From a virus: a DNA stretch of 64,000 nucleotides. The DNA is taken from IMG/VR virus record IMGVR_UViG_3300042898_004347, positions 1 through 64,000 of that record; one strand, given 5' to 3'. Both the position numbers and the translations under genes were made by a program. Below, one piece after another: positions 39,793 to 47,033 of this stretch. The notes under the pieces were generated by a model, which saw nothing but the letters and a program-made list of their open reading frames with translations, was not told the DNA's origin and ran no database searches. The stretch's first letter is position 1. The number at the start of each line of letters is the position of its first letter.

Positions 39793-41676
39793 ATGGCTGA
39801 AGCAAAAGACAAAAACGAAACATTCAAGAATATCCTCCTTGAGCTCATGGTCTCGAATGAGACTCTTGATAAGATTAATGCGAACACACTCAATGCCTCT
39901 GAGATGGGACTTGAGGCTGCCGCTAGTCTTGAATCATTAGTCGCAAATCAGTCATTAAGCAACTCAGGAGGATCTGCAGCCAACGAGGGCGGTTCTCAGC
40001 CGCAGATGGAGTTTCTGACTGAGGGTATGATTTCTATTTTAAATCTTATTGCAACAGATTCGCTCAGAACAGTGGTTGCGTTAAATGCTATAAGCCAGTT
40101 AATGAGCGACACGTTTGAACTGAACAAATCTGAGGCTTTAAAAAACGAGGAAGCTCGGCGCGAGGCTGAAAAGAATAAAAACCGAAATGCTGTGGCTGAC
40201 GTAATTGAAACTCCAGAAATGGAAAGCAGCTTTGGAATAATGGGAACTCTTGCTGCAATTGCTGGACTTGTAGTTGGATTTGTTACTGGAGTCGTCAGTG
40301 CTTTAGTGAGTACCTTTACAAAGGTCATGACAGCAATTGGTAAATTCTTAAAATTGGATGTTCTTCTTGCTAAAATTGGTCTGAGTTCGGCTAAAATTGC
40401 TGAGTTTTTTAAGCCATTAACTGACGGTTTTAAAAAGATATCCACGAATATAAGTGAGGCATTTACATTTGTAAAAACTGCCATTTCAGAATCATCCTTG
40501 GTCAAAAATATCAAAAAATTCTTTGAACCATTAAAAGATCTATTTGCATTCTTCTCAAAGGAAGGATCAATCATTAGCAAAATTACTAGTCTGGGTGGAA
40601 AGGTGAGTTCTTGGTTTTCAAAATTAACAGAAATATTTGGTCTATTCTTCCGAGTTGGAAAGGTATTCGGTAAGCTTTTTGGATATGTTGGAATTGCAAT
40701 ATCAGTATTCGAATCAATCAGCAAGGCCTTTGAAGTCTTCCAAAAGACTGGCGATATTGGTGCCGCGCTTGAAGTTGGAGTTGTCGGTTTCATAAATGCC
40801 TTTACAGGAGAAATCCTAGATCTATTAAAGGATGCTGTCTCCTGGATCGCAGGTGCACTTGGATTTAAAGATGTAGAAAAGTTCCTTGATTCATTTAGCT
40901 TTACTGACATTATTGCGGAATTATTTCATCGGTTCATTAAAGCGGGCAGGGATATGTTTGAGAAATTCTTTCAAAATTTTGTCGACATATTTGACGATAT
41001 TTCGACAAAATTCAACGAAGGGGATATTATCGGAGGTATTGCAGAAATTTTTAGGGGGTTTTTAAAAACTGCGGCAACGCTCCTTCTAGATATACCAAAA
41101 AACCTTTTGGCCAGTGCTGCGGAAGGTCTTGGTTTTGCTTCATTTGCAAAAGATGTAAGAGATTTTAGTTTTTCTTCATTGTTCGGCGGCACAAACACAA
41201 AAACTGGAGGAGACGTTCAGACAGATACGAAAAGTATTACTGCTGCAGCGGGCGACACAACGGCAGCAAAGGCAGCAGCAAAGGTTCTTGAGAAAACAAA
41301 AGATCAGCAGAAAGGCGCGGCTGGGGAAAGCGCAGAAGAAAGCAATCCTCTTGTGAATCTTTTTGGATCCGATCCATTTGGTGATTTTAATAAAGCAGTA
41401 TTAGAAAACTTTAACAGGACGACAAATCCTTCAGGAGCTGCAATTACTCCAGCCACGGTCGAAAATGTTGGTGCTCAGATTGCTGCACTTGGCACTAATA
41501 CATCCGATATGGTACAGGATGCGGCAGGGCGAGCAGCATCTTCAGTCGTGGCTCCAGTAACTAATACTAAAAATAACACAACAAACAATAGCAGCGTTAC
41601 AATTCAGCAATCGAATCTGCCGGATAAGACTGCGCTTTCTCTTCGTCCATCTTGGGTATTCCCAGGCGGATACTAA
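39793..41676 (+). CDS. 29: Tape measure / hub protein gp29
   Basis: The product is 627 aa (T4 gp29: 590). It is largely helical with hydrophobic stretches (GIMGTLAAIAGLVVGFVTGV at ~155-175) and long amphipathic helices, then an Ala/Thr/Gly-rich tail ending SLRPSWVFPGGY. It directly follows gp26 and gp51, the expected chaperones. In T4, gp29 sets tail length and starts at the hub. The length and placement support the call more than direct similarity does. Its transcript ends at the bidirectional terminator at 41,681. Confidence 0.7.
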   Translation: MAEAKDKNETFKNILLELMVSNETLDKINANTLNASEMGLEAAASLESLVANQSLSNSGGSAANEGGSQPQMEFLTEGMISILNLIATDSLRTVVALNAISQLMSDTFELNKSEALKNEEARREAEKNKNRNAVADVIETPEMESSFGIMGTLAAIAGLVVGFVTGVVSALVSTFTKVMTAIGKFLKLDVLLAKIGLSSAKIAEFFKPLTDGFKKISTNISEAFTFVKTAISESSLVKNIKKFFEPLKDLFAFFSKEGSIISKITSLGGKVSSWFSKLTEIFGLFFRVGKVFGKLFGYVGIAISVFESISKAFEVFQKTGDIGAALEVGVVGFINAFTGEILDLLKDAVSWIAGALGFKDVEKFLDSFSFTDIIAELFHRFIKAGRDMFEKFFQNFVDIFDDISTKFNEGDIIGGIAEIFRGFLKTAATLLLDIPKNLLASAAEGLGFASFAKDVRDFSFSSLFGGTNTKTGGDVQTDTKSITAAAGDTTAAKAAAKVLEKTKDQQKGAAGESAEESNPLVNLFGSDPFGDFNKAVLENFNRTTNPSGAAITPATVENVGAQIAALGTNTSDMVQDAAGRAASSVVAPVTNTKNNTTNNSSVTIQQSNLPDKTALSLRPSWVFPGGY

Positions 41677-41708
41677 AAAAGAGGCTCCCTTTCGAGAGCC
41701 TCCTTTTG
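41675..41708. terminator. Bidirectional intrinsic terminator between gp29 and gp32
   Basis: GAGGCTC (41681-41687) pairs with GAGCCTC (41696-41702) across an 8-nt loop. An A-run (AAAAAA) lies on the left and TCCTTTTG on the right, so it can stop transcription in both directions. It lies between convergent genes. Confidence 0.85.
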
Positions 41709-41733
41709 CATTATATGGTGAATGAATTTCGGA

Positions 41734-42669
41734 TTAATCTTCCTTTGCAAGTTTTGCAAAGTAGCTGAGGGTATCATCCTCTTTTCCTTCGTCATCGTCA
41801 CTGCCTGCCTCAACAGGCTTAAATGATTCCCTCTGCGGTGCTGCTGCAGGAGTTGCGGCATACCGAGGAGCAGAAGCAGTGGTATCAAGCTCAACCGATT
41901 CAGCGGTTGAAAGAACTTGACCTTCTTCACCCAGGACTTCAAGAAGCTTACGCTTCAATTCATCATAGGACTTGTAATTCTTTGCATCAGTGAATTCCTT
42001 CAGCTGATTCAATTGATTATAGATCTGTTCAAGCTTTGCTTCATCACCGCCAAAGAGGGGTGAAATCGAAGCGAATTCGGATTTGTCATAGTTACGGTAA
42101 CCTTCGACATTACGAATCTTCAGTTTAAAATCCGCACCGGCCCAGAAGTCAAATGGATTGACTGGCTTTTCATCTTGGAAAGATGGCTGCATAAGATCCA
42201 GCATCTTGTCAAAGATTTTCTTACCGAATTTGTAAAGGAAAACCTTTCCATCATTTGCAGGATTGGCTGGATCGGAGATTACCAGAATGTTTGTGACATA
42301 GTGGAGACGGCGCTTACGTGAACGTACGAGATCTTGATCTTCCTGACGTCCAGTTGCCCAGAGTTTAGTATTCAGCTCGCCAACAGGATCAGGCTGGCCG
42401 ATCGAGGTGAGAGAATTTTCGATGTACCAACGACCGCTTGGGCCTTTGAAGCCATGGTCCCAATAACGGACCCATGGAAGTTCTTCACCTTTTGGGGTGG
42501 GAAGGAAACGAATAACGGCATAACCATTACCCGCCTTGTCTACGACTGGTGACCAGAAACGATCATCGTTATAGGATTTCTTCTCTTGGCTTCCTCCAAC
42601 TTTTTGGGCCTGGGCGGTAAGCTTAGTGATTTCGTTTGCACGATTCTTTTTGAGATCTGCGAATGACAT
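41734..42669 (-). CDS. 32: Single-stranded DNA-binding protein gp32
   Basis: The product is 311 aa (T4: 301). The N-terminal cooperativity domain (FADLKKNRANEITKLTAQAQ) is followed by the OB-fold core (DDRFWSPVVDKAGNGYAVIR; FLPTPKGEELPWVRYWDHGF; FGKKIFDKMLDLMQ) and an acidic C-terminal tail (VEAGSDDDEGKEDDTLSYF). The Cys/His zinc ligands of T4 gp32 are absent in the corresponding region (NSLTSIGQPDPVGEL). gp32 coats single-stranded DNA and binds gp59 through its acidic tail; gp59 is the next gene upstream in the same block. Confidence 0.9.
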   Translation of the reverse strand: MSFADLKKNRANEITKLTAQAQKVGGSQEKKSYNDDRFWSPVVDKAGNGYAVIRFLPTPKGEELPWVRYWDHGFKGPSGRWYIENSLTSIGQPDPVGELNTKLWATGRQEDQDLVRSRKRRLHYVTNILVISDPANPANDGKVFLYKFGKKIFDKMLDLMQPSFQDEKPVNPFDFWAGADFKLKIRNVEGYRNYDKSEFASISPLFGGDEAKLEQIYNQLNQLKEFTDAKNYKSYDELKRKLLEVLGEEGQVLSTAESVELDTTASAPRYAATPAAAPQRESFKPVEAGSDDDEGKEDDTLSYFAKLAKED

Positions 42670-42718
42670 AGTATTTTTAGTATTGAGGTTGTATGAGTAA
42701 CGTATATGATAGTATCAC

Positions 42719-43339
42719 TTATTCCCTATTTGTAAACCCTAAAAGCACGATTTCTCGCAACTTTTTTATGTCTACTTTCTGTTTGAGGAATGGCTTAAAC
42801 TTCAGAACTTTCTTGGAAAACTCGGGCCATAGAATGGTCTCTGTAATCTTTGAGCGTTTCATAAAGCCCACCATAATGTCTAGAACTACCAAGGTTTCAA
42901 GCTCAATAGTTTTGTCCATCACCAATGTGGCAATTCGTGGATGAGCACCATTCTCAGACTTAAATAAGTCATCGAATGAAAGCCCACTACCCTTACATTG
43001 CCCCACCAGTCTGTCTACTTGATCCGCAAAGAAATAACTCATCGATTCTATCCTTTTCAGATAGAACTTGTAGTTATCCTCTGCAGACTGTTCGACTAGA
43101 TTGCCCGCCCAGCACTTACTCGTATCCAAGGATGCGAAGTTTGCGACCAGGAAGTCAATCAAAATCTGTTTGTCAGGATACTTCTTGGCCAATTTAGCAA
43201 AGAAGTATTTGTCCTTACGTTGAAAGAACGACTTCTGAGTTGCAGAAGTCTTAAAACTGTATTTGATCGCGTCATAAGAATCGCTCTCAAAATGTAGTTT
43301 GATACTATTATATATCAGGTAGGCGTCCCAGGGCTGCAT
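42719..43339 (-). CDS. 59: Helicase loader gp59
   Basis: The product is 206 aa (T4: 217). It is basic and helical. YDAIKYSFKTSATQKSFFQR and KDKYFFAKLAKKYPDKQILI match the T4 gp59 pattern YDVIKYNW...RRDKYFFQKLSEKY, and ILWPEFSKKVLKFKPFLKQ the later part. gp59 loads the replicative helicase gp41 onto gp32-covered DNA. It lies between gp32 and an unknown gene, overlapping the latter by 25 nt. Confidence 0.85.
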   Translation of the reverse strand: MQPWDAYLIYNSIKLHFESDSYDAIKYSFKTSATQKSFFQRKDKYFFAKLAKKYPDKQILIDFLVANFASLDTSKCWAGNLVEQSAEDNYKFYLKRIESMSYFFADQVDRLVGQCKGSGLSFDDLFKSENGAHPRIATLVMDKTIELETLVVLDIMVGFMKRSKITETILWPEFSKKVLKFKPFLKQKVDIKKLREIVLLGFTNRE

Positions 43340-43893
43340 TTTATTGGATTGCTTTCGACACTGTAACTTTTACTTGGGCTTTTCCACTTAAAATTTACTT
43401 CTGGGTTAATCCAGCTATTATCTGGCCAAACTGTTTTATTGTTAGGATAGGCCACCCATTGACCAGTATTTAAACTGATAATATGGTGATTTTTATGCTG
43501 ATCCGGTATTTCCGACCATCCATCTTTCGCCCAGTCAATTGTAAATATGTAATTGCCCCTACGAGTTATTTTATCTCTTCCATAACAATCAACGGGCATA
43601 TTTTTTAGAAAGTTAAACTGATGGACGGTACTGCATCTACTAAAACCATCCCACCATACGCATATATCCAGTGGTAATGGATCGCATGGTTTACTGCAGA
43701 TCATGTGCACTGGCACTCTGGCCCATTGTGCTCCATTTTCAAGCATGACCTGAAACACTGGTACGCCGTGCGGCTCTGCTCTAAATCCAAAAACAAAACC
43801 ACGGGTAAATTCACCATGACCTTCTTGCTCGTCAAAGAAGAATTGATTTCTTATAAAGCACGGAGTGTAAGGCGTGTCTAATAGAAAAGACAT
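43315..43893 (-). CDS. Hypothetical protein next to gp59
   Basis: The product is 192 aa. It has several aromatic and Pro-rich stretches (QNGAQWARVPVHMICSKPCD-like segment at ~50-70, then PLDICVWWDGFSR). No signal peptide or membrane span is evident. Proteins of this type are found between gp59 and gp33 in T4-like marine phages but have no assigned function. It lies 2 nt after the gp33-like gene and overlaps gp59 by 25 nt, so it is probably co-expressed with the replication genes. Confidence 0.5.
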   Translation of the reverse strand: MSFLLDTPYTPCFIRNQFFFDEQEGHGEFTRGFVFGFRAEPHGVPVFQVMLENGAQWARVPVHMICSKPCDPLPLDICVWWDGFSRCSTVHQFNFLKNMPVDCYGRDKITRRGNYIFTIDWAKDGWSEIPDQHKNHHIISLNTGQWVAYPNNKTVWPDNSWINPEVNFKWKSPSKSYSVESNPIKCSPGTPT

Positions 43894-43895
43894 TG

Positions 43896-44126
43896 TTAAA
43901 TAAAACTCGAAAGTGAATTGTTCTTTGGAAGTAGATTTGCAGACATTGCTTCTGCCTCAATCTTTGCTTTAATTGTGGGACCAATCAACTTGCCAATGTC
44001 TAATGGATCAATGAGGCGTTCGTTACAGATATGCAGGACAGCCTCCATATAGGTCATCTTCTCGGTGTGAACAAGGTTCTCCACAAGTTGTGTTACGATG
44101 GCTTTTGTCAGGATGTTGTCGAGCAT
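43896..44126 (-). CDS. 33: Late transcription co-activator gp33-like
   Basis: The product is 76 aa. The helical core TEKMTYMEAVLHICNERLID followed by PLDIGKLI and KAKIEAEAMSANLL fits the short gp33 proteins of marine T4-like phages (T4 gp33 is 112 aa). gp33 bridges RNA polymerase and the sliding clamp at late promoters together with sigma factor gp55. The many NATAAATA boxes in this window need such a system. gp55 and the clamp are not in the window. Confidence 0.6.
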   Translation of the reverse strand: MLDNILTKAIVTQLVENLVHTEKMTYMEAVLHICNERLIDPLDIGKLIGPTIKAKIEAEAMSANLLPKNNSLSSFI

Positions 44127-44133
44127 GGTAGTA

Positions 44134-44481
44134 TTAGCGGTGAAGTTCTACGCGCTGAATTCTGTAAGTCCGAACGTCTTCTGGAATATTCATATCTTTT
44201 GCCATTTGAGTCATCTCGGGAGTTGATTCCGACTGATGGTAATACATAATGCCATAGACAAAATGACTATTCTTATACTTATTAAAGTTTAAAAGTTTAT
44301 TTAACTGAGCCTCAAAGCTCATATCGGAATAGAACTTCGGCGTTGGATTTGCGTCACTCTTGACTTCAAGAGGATACAATTCGTTCAGTTTTGATAGCAC
44401 CGATTCTTTACTACCGACGATCACGGATGCCATTCGAGCAATGGCCATAACGTCGGGTGGTTGTGTTACTGGAGTATCCAT
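44134..44481 (-). CDS. Hypothetical 115-aa protein
   Basis: The product is 115 aa. SFEAQLNKLLNFNKYKNSHF and VYGIMYYHQSES are the most distinctive parts. It is mildly acidic and has no membrane segment. It lies 3 nt downstream of the 415-aa gene and 7 nt upstream of the gp33-like gene in a compact leftward block. No family is recognised. The context suggests early or middle expression with replication and transcription genes. Confidence 0.45.
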   Translation of the reverse strand: MDTPVTQPPDVMAIARMASVIVGSKESVLSKLNELYPLEVKSDANPTPKFYSDMSFEAQLNKLLNFNKYKNSHFVYGIMYYHQSESTPEMTQMAKDMNIPEDVRTYRIQRVELHR

Positions 44482-44484
44482 AGT

Positions 44485-45732
44485 TTATAGTATTCTGAGG
44501 AGCACAATGTCGCCATTGATACGCCCATTTGGTTTTGCAATCTTTGTGGTGAGTTGAGTCCACGCCTTTTCAAGTTGTTTCTCTGTGCTTCCTACAGCAA
44601 TAGGAATGAATTCATCGGGCTTACGGAGACGGATACAGCGGGAGGCTACCTCATCATAGTTCTGGATTGTAGTACCTTTGATGATAAAACCACCTGTCAC
44701 AGTGGCAACATAGTCAAACAATATCCGAGTCTTTACGTTAAAGGCGAGGAGCCGGTAGGCGCCGACAATCCGAATAGGATTGATTGAGGTAATCTTGAAT
44801 TCCTCGCTATGCTTAAGGTACTGGAGCTTTGCAATCTGCTTTGTGGCAGCCGTGGGTTTCTTCTCACGCGGCACCTTGGCAGCCTTGACGCTCGTTTTAA
44901 ACATTGTGAGATCATCAATCATTGTGGCCAGAGCATCAATGCGCATGAGCAGTTGCTTCTTCGTATAAAAACTATACGCTTCAGCAAGATACTCACTGGC
45001 GCCCGTGTGGGCATCAGTCATTTCATTCAGCAACTTCTTAAGATAGTCTTCCACAAAAGTGCATGCTGCAGCAGGAAGTTCATACTGCTGCATCGTCTTA
45101 TAGACTGGAATGACTCGTACTTCATTAGCAGAGTCGCACCATTCGTCCATAAGCACATCAAGATCCATAATCATGGTCCTTGTGCATTTGGCCTTGAGGC
45201 GATCCATCGGAGAAATACCAGCTGGCTTTTCAGCAATAATAGTTTCCACTGCATCTCGATGTTTCAGCTTTTTGCCTTCAAAGATTGAAGTGGCAATTGC
45301 TTCTTTCACAAAGATGTCGCAGGCAATCTGAGGTAATGCATCGCTCCGAAGTGACTTAAGGTAGTCATTGATTCCAGGATGAAATGTTGGCATTCCTTTA
45401 TTCATGCAGGTACAAAGAGTACCTGCCGTCATACCAGGAGAATAATCTGGAGCAGCTTTCACTGCAGAAATATCTTCCTTCGTGTAACCATTGTTGACCA
45501 TCCATTCTAGCACGGCTGGCTTGCTGTCCTTTGCGGTGGAGTAATAGTTGTAGAAATTAAAGGACCGAGAATACTCCTTCCAGAATTGTTCTACTGGCCA
45601 GGTCTCCCAACCATCCCAGATTGGCTCCTCACCTGTGTAGCGGGAGTCGACCGCAGCAATGCCATGGTTCGACTTTCGACCTTTCTTACGGTTCTTTGCC
45701 GCAGCAGATTTGAGTATGTGATCGACGGACAT
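44485..45732 (-). CDS. Hypothetical 415-aa protein in replication block
   Basis: I use ATG 45732 (MSVDHILKSAAAKNRKKGRK), 1 nt after the preceding stop, instead of a longer start inside that gene. The N-terminus is basic. The middle contains HPGINDYLKSLRSDALPQIA and a helical region (YTKKQLLMRIDALATMIDDL, then TMFKTSVKAAKVPREKKP). The C-terminal ~120 residues look beta-rich. No catalytic motif is visible. Similar proteins sit near gp33 in T4-like marine phages without known function. Confidence 0.5.
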   Translation of the reverse strand: MSVDHILKSAAAKNRKKGRKSNHGIAAVDSRYTGEEPIWDGWETWPVEQFWKEYSRSFNFYNYYSTAKDSKPAVLEWMVNNGYTKEDISAVKAAPDYSPGMTAGTLCTCMNKGMPTFHPGINDYLKSLRSDALPQIACDIFVKEAIATSIFEGKKLKHRDAVETIIAEKPAGISPMDRLKAKCTRTMIMDLDVLMDEWCDSANEVRVIPVYKTMQQYELPAAACTFVEDYLKKLLNEMTDAHTGASEYLAEAYSFYTKKQLLMRIDALATMIDDLTMFKTSVKAAKVPREKKPTAATKQIAKLQYLKHSEEFKITSINPIRIVGAYRLLAFNVKTRILFDYVATVTGGFIIKGTTIQNYDEVASRCIRLRKPDEFIPIAVGSTEKQLEKAWTQLTTKIAKPNGRINGDIVLLRIL

Positions 45733-45733
45733 A

Positions 45734-45997
45734 TTAGAGGGTCTCAATAGAGGTAACTGAATCCACTCGGAAAGAGCGCCAGCCCTCATTATCGACGTCG
45801 TACACGCGAACTGTGTCTTCCGACAGATTCAGATTCAGTTTCTTCTCACCCTTGGGCATAAGGTCACCAGGAATAATAGAAGCATCCAGAGTTCCACGAA
45901 GTGCCCGAGCCGTACCATCAACCTTAGTAAAGTTGATCAGTACCAGATTATTATTTTTCAGCGTATCCTTGATTTCAGCGTATGTGTATTTTTTCAT
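45734..45997 (-). CDS. DUF2693-type SH3-barrel protein
   Basis: The product is 87 aa. LVLINFTKVDGTARALRGTL, then SEDTVRVYDVDNEGWRSFRV, match the small DUF2693 SH3-like barrel found in T4-like phages. Such proteins probably bind nucleic acid or protein, but no function is established. It begins an operon driven by an early promoter whose -10 ends 9 nt before the ATG, and the structured RNA at 46,041 lies just upstream. Confidence 0.65.
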   Translation of the reverse strand: MKKYTYAEIKDTLKNNNLVLINFTKVDGTARALRGTLDASIIPGDLMPKGEKKLNLNLSEDTVRVYDVDNEGWRSFRVDSVTSIETL

Positions 45998-46006
45998 TAT
46001 GTAGAT

Positions 46007-46035
46007 ATATTAAAGTGAATTCAGTCAAATGTAAA
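46007..46035 (-). promoter_or_regulatory. Early promoter TTTACA - 17 bp - TAATAT
   Basis: Leftward -35 TTTACA (46035-46030) and -10 TAATAT (46012-46007), with the ATG at 45997 9 nt further on. TTGTTG precedes the -35, as at two other early promoters in this window. Confidence 0.6.
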
Positions 46036-46040
46036 CAACA

Positions 46041-46165
46041 AAAGCATCGTTTCAAAGGAGCCTACTCAAAGAAGATTCTTTATAAGAGATAAACCACCAT
46101 GAGTGGTCGTAGTTGATCGATGATCTACTTCTGAGTGAAAGTAAGCTCTTTTGAAACGATGCTTT
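46041..46165. ncRNA. Candidate structured RNA with 21-bp closing stem and multibranch core
   Basis: 46041-46061 pairs with 46145-46165 over 21 positions with one G-U (plus strand) or A-C (minus strand). Inside, ACTCA/TGAGT and AGAAG/CTTCT form a second stem (46064-46074 with 46128-46136). Three hairpins lie within it: TCTT-TAT-AAGA (46077-46087), ACCAC-CATGA-GTGGT (46093-46107) and GATC-GAT-GATC (46115-46125). No open reading frame fills it. A leftward AATAAATA box ends 7 nt before the stem, which favours the minus strand, and a T-rich tail (TTTTGTTGTTT) follows on that strand. The G-U pairs favour the plus strand. The strand is therefore undecided. Confidence 0.6.
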
Positions 46166-46172
46166 CAGAGGT

Positions 46173-46180
46173 TATTTATT
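46173..46180 (-). promoter_or_regulatory. Late-promoter-like AATAAATA in front of structured RNA
   Basis: AATAAATA reads leftward and overlaps the stop codon of the endolysin gene. No ATG follows within 9 nt, unlike most such boxes here; instead the 21-bp stem of the structured RNA begins 7 nt downstream, where transcription would start. Confidence 0.45.
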
Positions 46181-46616
46181 ACTTTAGGTTTTTGTAGACC
46201 TTGGCCCAATAGGCTTCAAGGTTCTTTTGCTTGGTGTCGGACATTGGAGAAGCCACTCGGCGCCAAGAACCACCGCCACCGTTCCAGATGAAGCCGAGTT
46301 CTTTCTCAGTGGCTTTACGGTTCGTGGTTTTTTCAATGTGTTTCGAGTAAAAATTCAGAACCCCTTTGGCGACTTCACGAGATGTGATTTCGTCAAACAT
46401 GTCCGCATGCCTGTAATTCTTACCCGTGATGCGGTTGAAGTCCTGGACCATCACCGCGTGAATCTGAAGGATTCCAAGCGCCTTACCGCGGTCGCCGATG
46501 GCAGCAGCGTTACCGTTGCTTTCGGTACGAACCAGCGCTTCCACCAAGCGGTCAATATTTTGACCCGAAACGGTAGCGGTAAGGGCAAGAATTGCGACGA
46601 TATGTTTGACTTTCAT
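46179..46616 (-). CDS. Exported endolysin, lysozyme / transglycosylase-like
   Basis: I place the start at ATG 46616 (MKVKHIVAILALTATVSGQ), giving 145 aa; the longer version would begin upstream of the -10 box. The N-terminal ~18 residues are a signal peptide. The mature part carries the goose-lysozyme/SLT pattern: VEALVRTESNGNAAAIGDRG then KALGILQIH, with Glu32 as the likely catalytic acid, and ends with WNGGGGSWRR. It should cut peptidoglycan for lysis. Export through the host Sec system would make it a secreted endolysin. The hub protein gp5 lacks lysozyme, so this is the recognisable muralytic enzyme in the window. An early-type promoter precedes it. Confidence 0.75.
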   Translation of the reverse strand: MKVKHIVAILALTATVSGQNIDRLVEALVRTESNGNAAAIGDRGKALGILQIHAVMVQDFNRITGKNYRHADMFDEITSREVAKGVLNFYSKHIEKTTNRKATEKELGFIWNGGGGSWRRVASPMSDTKQKNLEAYWAKVYKNLK

Positions 46617-46625
46617 TATGGTACA

Positions 46626-46653
46626 ATCATACAACACCCAGCGCGAAAGTAAA
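46626..46653 (-). promoter_or_regulatory. Early promoter TTTACT - 16 bp - TATGAT
   Basis: Leftward -35 TTTACT (46653-46648) and -10 TATGAT (46631-46626). The endolysin ATG (46616) is 9 nt after the -10, so the leader would be only a few nucleotides. The upstream part TTAGGTAATTCTTTGTGA recurs at other early promoters here. Confidence 0.8.
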
Positions 46654-46684
46654 TCACAAAGAATTACCTAAGTTGTTGATATCC

Positions 46685-46960
46685 TTACATCGTCCAATAA
46701 AGTTCGCCGGAAGGGTCGCAGGAATGAGGAGTATCCACTGGAATCTTGACGATAGTACCTGTCATTAGATTTTTGACTTCCTTGTAATCCGTATGAGTCA
46801 CATTCCGCTTAAGCATTTTCTGCTGGCGAGAAGAGAATTCCTTGTAACTGACGATCTGAGTGCTGCCTTTCGCATCGCCCTTTGCGACGATGATCGTGAT
46901 GGCAATACCGTTGTTCTTGACGATTGGAGAATAAACTCCCTTGTAGGTGATGGCTTTCAT
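46685..46960 (-). CDS. Hypothetical 91-aa early protein
   Basis: The start at ATG 46960 (MKAITYKGVYSPIVKNNGIA) lies 9 nt after a TATGAT -10 box, so I prefer it to a longer start upstream of the promoter. The product is a basic, beta-rich 91-residue protein with TQIVSYKEFSSRQQKMLKRN in the middle. No family is recognised. It is a single-gene transcription unit followed by another early promoter, and is probably expressed soon after infection. Confidence 0.5.
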   Translation of the reverse strand: MKAITYKGVYSPIVKNNGIAITIIVAKGDAKGSTQIVSYKEFSSRQQKMLKRNVTHTDYKEVKNLMTGTIVKIPVDTPHSCDPSGELYWTM

Positions 46961-46969
46961 TATGATACA

Positions 46970-46997
46970 ATCATACAACACCCAGACTAAAAGTAAA
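46970..46997 (-). promoter_or_regulatory. Early promoter TTTACT - 16 bp - TATGAT
   Basis: Leftward -35 TTTACT (46997-46992) and -10 TATGAT (46975-46970). The ATG at 46960 follows after 9 nt. About 20 bases round the -10 are nearly identical to the promoter at 46626. Confidence 0.8.
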
Positions 46998-47033
46998 ACA
47001 CTAAGAATGTCCTAAGTGATTGATTGACAACGG

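Noticed and set aside
39996-40910. A 304-codon leftward frame opposite the tape measure gene
   Set aside because: It is an antisense shadow; the plus-strand frame fits gp29 in size and position after its chaperones.
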